A DNA stretch of 64,000 nt from Chloroflexota bacterium (lineage in GTDB: Bacteria > Chloroflexota > Anaerolineae > B4-G1). Within the stretch, counting starts at the first letter, position 1. Every line of letters starts with the position of its first letter. The notes below the pieces were generated by a model. That model searched no databases and was not told where the DNA came from. It worked only from the letters and a program-made list of their open reading frames with translations. The stretch lies in contig JAAEPW010000932.1 of NCBI GenBank assembly GCA_024232355.1, forward strand, positions 12,525-76,524, read 5' to 3'. This document shows, one piece after another, positions 42,399 to 51,335 of this stretch. Both the position numbers and the translations under genes were made by a program.

Positions 42399-43754
42399 TT
42401 GATTATTGTCGTTATCGGTATGGGCTACGTCGGTATTCCCTGTGCGGTACTGTTGGCCGATGTGCCGGGATTCGACGTAACCGGGGTGCAGCGGCGCTCG
42501 GATCGCTCTGGCTGGAAGATCGAGTGCTTGAACAATGGCAACAGTCCCTTTGAGGGGGATGAGCCTGGCCTGGCGGAGTTGATTCACCGTGTGGCCGTGG
42601 AGAAGAAAACCTTCCGCGTCACCGATGATTATTCGGTCTGTGGTGAGGCGGACGTGATCTTGATCGACGTGCAGACGCCGACGGACGGCGATCACGTGCC
42701 GCACTATGATTCGCTGCGCGAGGTGAGCGCGCAGGCGGGACGGTATTTGAAACAGGGAACTCTGGTAATCACCGAGTCCACCGTGGCCCCAGGAACGACG
42801 CAGCACGTGGTGCAGCCGATCCTGGAACGGGAGTCGGGGCTGGAGGGGGGACAGGATTTTTACCTGGCCTTTTCTTACGAGCGAGTGATGCCGGGCAAGT
42901 TGTTGGAATATATCACTGATTTTCCCCGCGTGGTAGGCGGCATCGACGAGGAAAGCGTCCGGCGAGCGCTGGCCTTGTATCGCCACATTGTAAAAGGAGA
43001 GCTCTCGTCTACCGATGTGCTGACGGCCGAGATGTCAAAGGTGGTGGAGAACGCGTACCGTGACGTGAATATTGCCTTTGCCAACGAGGTGGCGCTGGCC
43101 TGCGAGCGAATGGGGGTGAATGTTTTCGAGGTGCGGGAGATGATCAACGCCCGACCCGATCGGCATATGCACGTTCCGGGGGCAGGGGTGGGGGGGCATT
43201 GCTTGCCCAAGGATAGTTGGTTGTTACAATACGGGCTGGAGACATATGGCAAGTCTGTAGGTGGTGAGTCTGCAAATGAGTTACGGTTGATTCCACTGGC
43301 GCGAGAGATCAACGACGGGATGCCCGTGCATATGCTAGATCTGATCGAACAGGAATTACAAAAGAGGGATGTTACATTGGCTGGGGCCAAGGTGGCTGTG
43401 CTGGGAGTGTCTTACCTGGAGAATGCTGATGACACGCGCAACACGCCGGCGGCGGCACTGACCAAGTTGCTGTTGGCCCGTGGGGTTGAGGTAGTGGCGC
43501 ACGATCCGTACGTGCGGATGCCTGACTGGAAGCGTGTGTTGGGCGATGGGCACAATGTTCCCCTGACGGTGGATCTGGAGGAGGCTCTTGCCGGTGTGGA
43601 CTGCGCCGCGATTGTGACCAAACACCGTGAATATTTCGAGTTGATGTCTGAACGGATGCATGCAATAATGCGCACACCAGTAGTGGTGGATGGACGGAAC
43701 GTGTTGGGTTTTCGGGACAATAGCGTTACCGTACGTGCGGTAGGGAAAGGGTAG
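42399..43754 (+). CDS. UDP-glucose/GDP-mannose dehydrogenase family nucleotide-sugar dehydrogenase (WecC-like)
   Basis: 451 residues from TTG at 42399, which gives the Rossmann start IIVVIGMGYVGIP; GAGGAGG lies 4 bases upstream. Motifs: GMGYVG, TESTVAPGTT (about 125-134), the linker SKVVENAYRDVNIAFANE and the catalytic Cys in GVGGHCLPKDS (about 262-272), then the third domain with GVSYLENADDTRNTPA. Such enzymes oxidise the C6 alcohol of UDP-sugars to a uronate with two NAD+. The overall pattern is nearest to UDP-N-acetyl-mannosamine or -glucosamine dehydrogenases. It supplies an acidic sugar for the polymer. Confidence 0.8.
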   Translation: MIIVVIGMGYVGIPCAVLLADVPGFDVTGVQRRSDRSGWKIECLNNGNSPFEGDEPGLAELIHRVAVEKKTFRVTDDYSVCGEADVILIDVQTPTDGDHVPHYDSLREVSAQAGRYLKQGTLVITESTVAPGTTQHVVQPILERESGLEGGQDFYLAFSYERVMPGKLLEYITDFPRVVGGIDEESVRRALALYRHIVKGELSSTDVLTAEMSKVVENAYRDVNIAFANEVALACERMGVNVFEVREMINARPDRHMHVPGAGVGGHCLPKDSWLLQYGLETYGKSVGGESANELRLIPLAREINDGMPVHMLDLIEQELQKRDVTLAGAKVAVLGVSYLENADDTRNTPAAALTKLLLARGVEVVAHDPYVRMPDWKRVLGDGHNVPLTVDLEEALAGVDCAAIVTKHREYFELMSERMHAIMRTPVVVDGRNVLGFRDNSVTVRAVGKG

Positions 43755-43767
43755 TGGTTGCGCAAGC

Positions 43768-43793
43768 AGTACCACCGTCAAACAGGTGGTACT
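43768..43793 (+). terminator. Hairpin after the nucleotide-sugar dehydrogenase
   Basis: AGTACCACC (43768-43776) pairs perfectly with GGTGGTACT (43785-43793), 14 bp after the stop. A TTTT run follows about 7 bases later. Probably a partial terminator. Confidence 0.5.
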
Positions 43794-43957
43794 GGGTTAG
43801 TTTTCTGCCTAGCATTGTTCTTCAGACTGGTGATTCCCAACTTGTTTTGGTTAGACTCAATTGTAATCTACGTTTTTCTGTGCGAATCTGCGCCCTACAC
43901 TTGAATCGTCTTATTTGGCAATAATCATTTTGATTTCATTGAAAGGGATTGACATTT

Positions 43958-44828
43958 GTGAAAAAGGCTCTGGTTTGTGGAGCGGGTGGTTTCATCGGAG
44001 GCCACTTGGTGAAGAAACTCAAGAGAGAAGGCTACTGGGTCCGCGGGGTGGACATCAAGGCGCACGAGTTCGCGCCGACGCAGGCCGACGAGTTCTTGCT
44101 ACTGGATCTGCGGGAAGCGCACAACTGTTGGCAGGCGGTCAACTTGGGGAATGGCGAGACGTTCGATGAAGTATACCAATTGGCCGCTGATATGGGCGGG
44201 ATGGGCTTTATCCACTCTGCTGAGTGCGACATCATGCACAATAGTGCTTTGATCAACATCCATATGACTGATGCAGCGGCAACGATTGGTGTGCCGCGCT
44301 ATTTCTTTTCTTCATCGGTGTGCGTATCGGGATATACAGCCTGGTGAACCAGAGATGACGGAAGATGAAGTTGTACCGGCAAACCCTGATAATGAGTATG
44401 GGTGGGAAAAGCTTTACGCTGAACGTATGGCCCAGACATATTCCCAACATTATCCTATCAAAGTTCGGATCGCTCGCTTTCAGAACTGCTATGGTCCAGA
44501 AGGAACCTGGACTGGCGGACGAGAGAAAGCGCCTGCCACAAGGTAGCCGAGGCGGAAACCGGAGGCATAGTTGAAGTGTGGGGTGATGGGACGGCCATAC
44601 GTTCCTACACATACGTGAGTGATATGATGGATGGCATTTATATGCTAATGCAATCTGATCTGGAAGGGGCAGTGAATATTGGATGCCCCCCAATACGTTA
44701 GTGTGGATGAATTGGTGTCCACCGTGGTCGAGGTAGCAGGAAAGGAGATTCACATTGAGCATGTGGATGGTCCGGGTGGCAAAGGTGTTCCTCGAGAAGG
44801 GAATTTCCCTTACGTATCCCTGAACTGA
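43958..44828 (+). pseudogene. Broken NAD-dependent epimerase gene (GDP-mannose 3,5-epimerase-like)
   Basis: The pieces of one epimerase are spread over two reading frames. The first piece starts at GTG 43958 (KKALVCGAGGFIGGHL, DMGGMGFI, RYFFSSSVC). The second runs from about 44325 (YRDIQPGEPEMTEDEVVPAN, YGWEKLYAERM, RFQNCYGPEGTW). The third begins near 44534 (KVAEAETGGIVEVWGDG, YVSDMMDGIY). The last starts near 44690 after a run of six C (QYVSVDELVSTVVEVAGKEI) and ends at 44828. At least three frameshifts are needed. The order and motifs (SSS-C, YGWEKLYAE) match GDP-mannose 3,5-epimerases. Neighbouring genes are intact, so random sequencing error is a less likely cause. Confidence 0.75.
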
Positions 44829-45185
44829 AGCGCAGGTAAAGACAACGCAGGAAGCCAATCAAAAGTGACGAGTTGGGAGTAGATTCTCAGGTGCAACACA
44901 TCATCCATTTAATATCTTTGTCAGGGGACCAACGTTTGATGCAATAAGTCCGATTGCTGGAGATGGAAAGCGCCTGGTTTTATTCTGTAGAGTAGTTTAA
45001 AAAAGCAATTTTTTCCCCAACTTGATTCTCAATAAGGATGTTTTGTTCTAAACTTCACTATTGGGGTATGGTATACACCTTACTTGGTTCATAACCTCCG
45101 AGTAGAGCCTTGTGCCTTTAGCGAATTCACTTCTTACTCGAGTCTTATTTAACCTGTTTCTCAATTGCACCGTGGGACGGTGGGC
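44829..45185. other. Gene-free stretch after the broken epimerase
   Basis: AT-rich, without a supported reading frame, hairpin or promoter. It probably contains decayed sequence of the pseudogene's former 3' neighbour. Confidence 0.4.
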
Positions 45186-46175
45186 ATGATACCTATGAGG
45201 CAACGTTGGATCATAACTGGGGCCAATGGCTATGTTGGGGGCGAACTTTGTAAGGGACTTTACCATCAGGGGGGTACAGTCCTTGCTGTTGCACGAGTTG
45301 GAAAAAGTCTCGCACATCTCGAAGAGATGGGGATATCCTGCCACACCTATGAGAACATGCCATCTATTTTATCAAGCGGAGACGTGCTTGTGCATTGCGC
45401 GGGTAAGGTAGGAAACAGTGGGACTTGGGACGAGTTTTTGAGCGTGAATAGAGATTGGACCGAATCTCTGTTCAATCAGGCAACTGAATGTTGTGTGAGT
45501 TGCTTCATCTATATCAGCAGCATTGCTGCACTTGGATACAAGAATCGCCCTGAAAATGAGACGCTCGATGAATCATCGTCTCCAGACCATGCCAAAGGAG
45601 AACTCTACGGGCGGAGCAAATGGCTCGCGGAACAGGCTTTGCAAGACCGAGCCAGAAACGCTTCGACCCGATTGATTGTTTTGCGTCCGGGTTTGATCTA
45701 TGGACGGAGAGCCTTTGCCGCTTCTCAAACATGGCTCAGGCGGGGTGTTATCGTTGATCCGGGGCAGCGTGTTCCGTTGGTACATATTGACAGTTTTATA
45801 GAAGCGGTCGTCAGGGTTGTTGAGCACCCTGGGGCGCATGGCGTCTTTCTGGTTGTGGATGAAGAACAGCCGGTACTTTGTGATTTGAATGCGATCAAGA
45901 TACGGTATGGCATTTTGCAGTTCGCACCCTGGCGAATCGGCAAGGTAGGCTTTTGGTTGTTGTGGCTTTCCCGGAGCATTGTTCGAATACTGCGTGGTCG
46001 CACTGGTGAGGTTTCCAAGGGGCACGCGTTGGCCGAATACTATTTTCACACACGGCGACTGCGGTATAGTACGCAAAAGTTGCGTTCCCAGGTGGGATGG
46101 ACGTCAGAGGTTAGCCTGAAAGATGCCTTGAAAGAATGGCAGTTGTCGATATCATCAGAAAGCACGGGACAGTGA
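45186..46175 (+). CDS. NAD(P)-dependent sugar epimerase/dehydratase
   Basis: About 329 residues from ATG 45186 (another ATG at 45195; an upstream TTG at 45165 is possible). Extended SDR family: ITGANGYVGGEL (nucleotide binding, about residues 10-21), the Ser of SSIAALGY (about 113-120), the catalytic YGRSKWLAEQ (Tyr-x3-Lys, about 142) and RPGLIYGRR. A hydrophobic stretch, VGFWLLWLSRSIVRILRG, lies near the C-terminus, uncommon for a soluble enzyme and perhaps a membrane contact. It probably acts on a nucleotide sugar or lipid-linked sugar. It directly precedes the oxidoreductase gene at 46176. Confidence 0.75.
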   Translation: MIPMRQRWIITGANGYVGGELCKGLYHQGGTVLAVARVGKSLAHLEEMGISCHTYENMPSILSSGDVLVHCAGKVGNSGTWDEFLSVNRDWTESLFNQATECCVSCFIYISSIAALGYKNRPENETLDESSSPDHAKGELYGRSKWLAEQALQDRARNASTRLIVLRPGLIYGRRAFAASQTWLRRGVIVDPGQRVPLVHIDSFIEAVVRVVEHPGAHGVFLVVDEEQPVLCDLNAIKIRYGILQFAPWRIGKVGFWLLWLSRSIVRILRGRTGEVSKGHALAEYYFHTRRLRYSTQKLRSQVGWTSEVSLKDALKEWQLSISSESTGQ

Positions 46176-47195
46176 TTGGAAAAGATGCGTGATCTAAGAC
46201 AAGTGCTTGTGACTGTCTACAATCGATTTGCCCTCAAGGCGAATAGGGGAACAATAGGTATTGGGTTGATTGGTATTGGTGGGTGGGGTGCATCAAACGC
46301 CGTGAGCATTATGCGTTGCCAAAGATTCAATATTCTTGGTGTATATGATATTGAAACGCAATTCGCTCGTCGTTTTGCAGGCCGATATAATACGAAATGC
46401 TATAGTCAATTTGATGATTTGCTCAATGACTCTGATGTTCAAGCTATTGCCGTCACTGTTCCTAACCAGTTTCATGCCGATGTGGTCAAAGCGGCGGCCG
46501 ATGCGGGAAAACATATTTTTGTTGAGAAACCGCTGGCTTCCCACCCTGATGTATGCAGGGAACTCGGACAATACTGTCGTGAGAGACAAGTCATTCTGCA
46601 GATCGGCCATCAAATGCGTCGCGAACCAGTCTTCCGTGAGATGAAACACATCTTGGGGAGTGGTGTTTTGGGCCAACCTTTGTATGCTCAAGCCGTTTAC
46701 ACACTTGATCGCCAGTCTCGGGATGATTGGCGGCAGGATGCGGATTTGTGCCTGGGTGGGAGTATGGAGCAACTTGGGGTTCATCTCATCGATGTGCTAA
46801 TTTATTTGTTTGGCCTGCCCAAGCATACGCAAGGCTGGGCGGAGAATACCCCTCGGTGTTTAGATGCACCTGATTGGGCTCATGTTTCAATGTCGTTTGC
46901 TCATAATCTTCATGCTTCTGTATCAACCAGTTTCTCAACGCCGAGACATATGCGATTAGAGGTTTTCTTTGATGGGGGGCATCTTGTTACGGATGGACAA
47001 GTGCTCTGGACTAGCCACGATGGTTTGAATGTCGAAAAGGTAAAACCTAAAGGTCTAACTGGAAGTGTGGCGCAGTTTATCGAGTTTGCCAATTGCATTA
47101 AGCATGGGCATAAACCGGAAACTGGCATGGCCGAGGCCGTTGCAGTGATGGAGGTTGTATGCTCAGTCTATAGTGAAACGGAAATAGCTCCATGA
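46176..47195 (+). CDS. Gfo/Idh/MocA-family oxidoreductase
   Basis: 339 residues, TTG start (an ATG follows at 46185). Rossmann domain with GLIGIGGWGASNA (about 30-42), the conserved FVEKPLASH (about 111-119, Lys involved in catalysis) and the late SMEQLGVHLIDVLIYLFG typical of the C-terminal domain. Family members oxidise or reduce sugars and nucleotide sugars with NAD(P), for example to 3-keto sugars for later transamination. No aminotransferase gene is in the window. The 3' end overlaps the next ATG by 4 bases. Confidence 0.8.
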   Translation: MEKMRDLRQVLVTVYNRFALKANRGTIGIGLIGIGGWGASNAVSIMRCQRFNILGVYDIETQFARRFAGRYNTKCYSQFDDLLNDSDVQAIAVTVPNQFHADVVKAAADAGKHIFVEKPLASHPDVCRELGQYCRERQVILQIGHQMRREPVFREMKHILGSGVLGQPLYAQAVYTLDRQSRDDWRQDADLCLGGSMEQLGVHLIDVLIYLFGLPKHTQGWAENTPRCLDAPDWAHVSMSFAHNLHASVSTSFSTPRHMRLEVFFDGGHLVTDGQVLWTSHDGLNVEKVKPKGLTGSVAQFIEFANCIKHGHKPETGMAEAVAVMEVVCSVYSETEIAP

Positions 47196-48613
47196 TTGAT
47201 CAGAAAGCAATTATCAATGCACTCGGAGCACTGATTGGCTGGCTGGAATCATGGCGCGACGAACAAGGCGCTTACAATGGCTTTGTGGTGCATCGCACGG
47301 AAGGGAAGCGTATGGGGCGTGTCCACGATACCGCCTGGACACAGTCGGCCATGATCCGGGGCTATGGCAATCTGTATCGCAAGGGTCACGAACCGCGCTG
47401 GGGCAAGGCTATGGAGCAGGCTGCCGATCTGTTCGCCAGTCGCTACGATCCGCGTACCGGCAGGATCCGTTACACAGGCCACGAGGACGACCGATTTGAG
47501 TCGTTAGTCAGTTGTGCCCTGGGAGTTTGTGCGCTCTTGTCGATTTCTGATCTCGTCGACGATACAAGACGAGAAAAATATGTCCATATTGCGGCCGATC
47601 ACGCAAGGCGCTACTGGATTGATGTCCTGTGGGTTGAAAGTGAGGGGGCTTTCAAGTTCTCGGAAGTTGATTACTGGAGCCTGCAAGAGGACCGTTTCGT
47701 CGTGAACTTTAACACGATGGCCGCAGAGGCTCTTTTGGGTATCTATGATGCCACAGGCGACGAAGAATTTCGCGACCGAGCGCTTTGTGTTGGGCAGTGG
47801 CTGATCGAGCGTTGGAATCACACACAAACCATCAACAAGGAACTGTTAGCGGGTCGCACGACGGTCGCCGATGATCCCACGTCCGATTGGATGGCGTATG
47901 GAGGATTGTCTTACCAGTTCACGCCAAGCCAGCGAGAACCTGACAATTACGTCACGCTTTATACAGGCTTATCCTTGCGTGGTTTGTACGCGCTCTATCG
48001 CGCAACCCAGGATGAACGTTTCGCCGAGATCATTCGCGCGCAAAGTGAATATCTTTTTGCTATGCGCGACTCGAATACGTACCTGTTCTATCACACGGCC
48101 AAGCAAGGGCGCATCGAGAGGAACCCCCAGTTTGTCGCTGGGGCGGGCATGACACTGGTGGGACTCGACGATGTTATGCCGCTTCTCGGGAATCGGGCGG
48201 CGCCTAAAGATACGATCTCGTCTATCTTGGCCCGGGCACACGACAATGGGTCCTATCCGGGGTTTGTGGGCAAGAATGATACGGGGCTTTCCCGGCGAGA
48301 TAGTGGCGGCGTGGTTTGGGAAGATGTAGCTGCATCTATGAACTGGAACGCTCAATGGTTTGAGTATCTGACTCGCCTGGTCAATGATTCAGAGCGGATC
48401 GATGTGAATCTATGTGAGAGAAGCGTTAGCATTGCCACCGGGCGTTTCTTGTATCGCGATACGGCGAGAAGCGTACAGATTATTTCCTGGTGGCCGCCTC
48501 GCAGTTGGGGACTCTTTTTCTATACCAAGAAAAGGGCGACGGCCTGGATATCGATCTATCCGGTGCACGTGTATGGCCGTATCCGCTCGTGGTTAAGAGG
48601 TGCTATTACATGA
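47192..48613 (+). CDS. Six-hairpin glycosidase-like protein
   Basis: 473 residues, no signal peptide. Repeated helix pairs with aromatic, acidic loops (WRDEQGAYNGFVVH, HDTAWTQSAMIRGYGNLY, LFASRYDPRTGRIRYTGHED, WMAYGGLSYQFTPSQREPDN, GLRGLYALYRATQDERF) indicate an (alpha/alpha)6 toroid, as in glycoside hydrolase and epimerase families. The location in the cytoplasm within a polysaccharide locus suggests sugar trimming or isomerisation of precursors, but I cannot assign a family number or catalytic pair. It is coupled by ATGA overlaps to both neighbours. Confidence 0.6.
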   Translation: MIDQKAIINALGALIGWLESWRDEQGAYNGFVVHRTEGKRMGRVHDTAWTQSAMIRGYGNLYRKGHEPRWGKAMEQAADLFASRYDPRTGRIRYTGHEDDRFESLVSCALGVCALLSISDLVDDTRREKYVHIAADHARRYWIDVLWVESEGAFKFSEVDYWSLQEDRFVVNFNTMAAEALLGIYDATGDEEFRDRALCVGQWLIERWNHTQTINKELLAGRTTVADDPTSDWMAYGGLSYQFTPSQREPDNYVTLYTGLSLRGLYALYRATQDERFAEIIRAQSEYLFAMRDSNTYLFYHTAKQGRIERNPQFVAGAGMTLVGLDDVMPLLGNRAAPKDTISSILARAHDNGSYPGFVGKNDTGLSRRDSGGVVWEDVAASMNWNAQWFEYLTRLVNDSERIDVNLCERSVSIATGRFLYRDTARSVQIISWWPPRSWGLFFYTKKRATAWISIYPVHVYGRIRSWLRGAIT

Positions 48614-50136
48614 CCGACACGCTTAGCACAACGGAAATCAAAAAACGCAGCATCAAAGGCGCCAAATGGTTGCTTGTGATGAATGGCATAGGTATGCCGG
48701 CAGCCTCTTTGATCGCCCTTATGCTTGGGCGCGTCGGGCCTGTTGCTTTGGGTGTCTATGCTCTGGCTCAGATTTTGATAGGCGTCATCACGACTTTTGT
48801 CATTTATGGTGGCGCTTCTGTATTGTCCGTATTTATGCCGAAACTTGCCGATGCCGAGGACCGAGGACGTTTTCTCTTTTCCTATGTGCTGATTATGTTT
48901 GTTATTATGATGGCGGCCCTGGGTATGTTTTGGCTATTCCCAAGGGGCTTTGAGTTCCTGTTACAACGGGAATTCGATATGCGAAACTATGGATGGTTCG
49001 TCCTGTTAGCGATTGTGGTTGTCGCAACCGAAACGCTCGCCAATATAGCCTCTGGTCTGATGCTTATCAAGACAGCAGCCATTGCTCGCCAGATGATGCG
49101 GCTGGTCTTGCTCCCATTGGTCGCGATCTTGTTTTTCTTCAAGCGCGAGATATTGGTTGACTATGGTCTGCCATGTATCCTTGGCGGTTTTGTTATTGGG
49201 TATGTCTTTGCTGCCATCATCTGCGTGATTAGCATTTCTCGCGAGCAACGGTTCAGAATACGATTTGGCTGGTTGCTTCCTCCTGGGTTCTGGGCTTTTT
49301 CTTTCACAATCATGATGTCCACAATTTTTTCATTTCTCTATGCCAATATCGACCGCATAGCGATTCTTTCCATCCAGGATTTGGAAGGACTCGGCATGTA
49401 CCAGGCGGTGCTTAGTGTCAATGTCCTGATTGAGAAAATACCCTTGCTTATTCGACCGTCGATCATACCGACCTTTTCCAATCTCCTTGCTACAAACCAT
49501 CGCGCAGCCTTTGACCAGGCCTTTTCTCTCCTTAGTCGTTGGGCCGTTGTACCGGTCACCCTTGTATCACTGGGTATGATGGCTTTTAGTCAGGAAATTC
49601 TGGGAATATTCGGACCAGAATATGTTGAATATGCTTATCTTTTGACCCTCTTTGGTCTCGTTGGAATAATCCGTTCATTGAATCTTTCTACAAATGTCTT
49701 TACTATATGTATGGAGAAAAACGCATTTGGATTGATTCAGCAATTTCTAAACATTTCGAGCCAAGGTGTGTTGACGTTGGTTTTTATGTCAAGATATGAT
49801 GTCATTGCGATTGCGGGCGCCAAGATGATTAGCGTAGCAGTTGCATCTTTTGCTGGTGTTTTATATGTCTTTTTCGGGCTTGGGGTGGCAAAAAAAATAC
49901 CCACTTCGTATAAATCCGCTGTGTTGACGGGTATAGTGATGACCATCCTGCGCATATGGGTCGTTCCGGGCGAATGGTTGTTTGCGGTTTTGCTCTTCTT
50001 ATCGTCTGCTGCCATATTTTTGATTTTATCAAGATTCGGTTGGTATGAAATCCGCAGGATGATTGAATTTTTCGTAACTCGTGATGCCAAGACCGTCGAA
50101 AAAAGTAATCAAAAATGTACGGATGAGTTGGAGTAA
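48610..50136 (+). CDS. Wzx-type polysaccharide flippase
   Basis: 508 residues from ATG 48610, which overlaps the preceding stop; a reading frame open back to 48490 is just overlap with the upstream gene. About 12-14 membrane helices, with the MATE/MVF-fold pattern: an N-terminal KKRSIKGAKWLLVMNGIG, long hydrophobic stretches, and the repeat-half start FWAFSFTIMMSTIFSFLYANIDRIAI (about 220-245). It would move lipid-linked repeat units across the membrane for polymerisation by the Wzy-type protein. Confidence 0.85.
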   Translation: MTDTLSTTEIKKRSIKGAKWLLVMNGIGMPAASLIALMLGRVGPVALGVYALAQILIGVITTFVIYGGASVLSVFMPKLADAEDRGRFLFSYVLIMFVIMMAALGMFWLFPRGFEFLLQREFDMRNYGWFVLLAIVVVATETLANIASGLMLIKTAAIARQMMRLVLLPLVAILFFFKREILVDYGLPCILGGFVIGYVFAAIICVISISREQRFRIRFGWLLPPGFWAFSFTIMMSTIFSFLYANIDRIAILSIQDLEGLGMYQAVLSVNVLIEKIPLLIRPSIIPTFSNLLATNHRAAFDQAFSLLSRWAVVPVTLVSLGMMAFSQEILGIFGPEYVEYAYLLTLFGLVGIIRSLNLSTNVFTICMEKNAFGLIQQFLNISSQGVLTLVFMSRYDVIAIAGAKMISVAVASFAGVLYVFFGLGVAKKIPTSYKSAVLTGIVMTILRIWVVPGEWLFAVLLFLSSAAIFLILSRFGWYEIRRMIEFFVTRDAKTVEKSNQKCTDELE

Positions 50137-50145
50137 GAAGAGACG

Positions 50146-50958
50146 ATGGTAGAGAAAGAACAGCGTGGATTGCACGAGAACAGTCAAGTCAAACAGCATT
50201 ACGAACACGCCGCTAAAAGTCGGAACCAACGGCTTCTTTCACCACATCTAAACGTTGCTCAGGTCAATCATCGGGTACGCTTTCGCATCATCGATAGTTT
50301 ATTGAAAGAAATAGGGTGTGTGGAGCACGGAATTGATATAGGAACCGGAACAGGGGTATGGGCCGAGATTCTAACACGGTGTTGTGCAACTGTGAAGGGG
50401 ATTGACTTTGCCGACAAAAACATCGAGATTGCGCAGAACAATGCCGCTGAACGTAATCTGACAGATTGCTTGTCCTACGTTTTAGGAGACGCACAACATC
50501 TGGAAGGGCTAGCGGACAATTCTTTTGATATTGCCACGCATATTTCCGTACTTCAGCATCTGCCCGACCCACTGCAAGCATTGAAACGTGTAGGTGATAT
50601 ACTACAACCGAACGGTCATTTAATTCTTCTCGTTCATAACAGCCGGTGTATCTACAATCGAAATCGGATATACCAGCGCCGGCATGGCACAATGCTGGAG
50701 ATCAATGAATATGAAACTCTTGGAGGAATCATCAAGAAGCTGAGAGCTGCTGGTTTATGTATCCAGAAAGTCAGGTTGTGTTGGTTGTTCATATTTGATC
50801 TCCTAATGATTGGTTCTGCGAATCCATATCTCAAGCTGCTTTCGCCTATCCGAAAGGCGTTATTGATTATTTGTGAAGAGGTTGGAAGTATTCTGGGCAG
50901 ATTCCGATGTCTAGCCCCCTTATTTCGGGAAATCGTCATTCTCGCACGAAAACAGTAG
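50146..50958 (+). CDS. Class I SAM-dependent methyltransferase
   Basis: 270 residues. Motif I is IDIGTGTGVWAEIL (about 64-77), followed by VKGIDFADKNIEIAQ (motif II area), LGDAQHLEG and DIATHISVLQHLPDP (motif IV). The C-terminal third is hydrophobic, which may give membrane or lipid-substrate contact. It probably adds a methyl group to a sugar of the repeat unit or caps the chain. The start follows the flippase stop by 9 bp. Confidence 0.8.
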   Translation: MVEKEQRGLHENSQVKQHYEHAAKSRNQRLLSPHLNVAQVNHRVRFRIIDSLLKEIGCVEHGIDIGTGTGVWAEILTRCCATVKGIDFADKNIEIAQNNAAERNLTDCLSYVLGDAQHLEGLADNSFDIATHISVLQHLPDPLQALKRVGDILQPNGHLILLVHNSRCIYNRNRIYQRRHGTMLEINEYETLGGIIKKLRAAGLCIQKVRLCWLFIFDLLMIGSANPYLKLLSPIRKALLIICEEVGSILGRFRCLAPLFREIVILARKQ

Positions 50959-51139
50959 TTCTAGATTATCCCAGAAGACACGCTTAGAGTTGAGAATGTG
51001 TGAGACGTAGAGGGTTCAAAATAAAGTTATTGTCGGAGCGCAGGAATCCGCAGCATGCGACAGGAAAGGCATCTTTGTCAAATCGTGTGTTTTAGGTGCT
51101 TCTGGGTGCAGCACTAGTCCAGATCAACACTGCGATGTA

Positions 51140-51167
51140 TTAGCAGGGAAATCGGCTCTGTTATACT
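51140..51167 (+). promoter_or_regulatory. Weak candidate promoter
   Basis: TTAGCA (51140-51145), a 16-bp spacer, and TATACT (51162-51167), in the otherwise empty gap 50959-51335. It could start a sub-operon beginning with the iron-sulfur protein. Confidence 0.3.
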
Positions 51168-51335
51168 GGAACTAACGTGTAGACTGGAAACCAAGTTCAA
51201 GTTATAGCAAGGGAGAGTCAGTGATATTTCGTGGCGATGAAGTCCACTGTAAGGAATTTCCTTGACATTGGCGACCTGATACGAGCATCAATTGATTTAC
51301 TATTGTGAATCATCACTAGATTAGGGAGATCAGAC

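Noticed and set aside
44253..44858. 201-residue minus-strand frame over the broken epimerase
   Set aside because: The plus strand aligns piecewise with an epimerase through its whole length; the minus frame has no recognisable motif.
48490..48609. Upstream extension of the flippase by 40 residues
   Set aside because: It overlaps the glycosidase-like gene. The ATG at 48610 overlaps the stop in ATGA style and begins the typical Wzx N-terminus. A frameshift in the last 40 codons of the glycosidase-like gene cannot be excluded.
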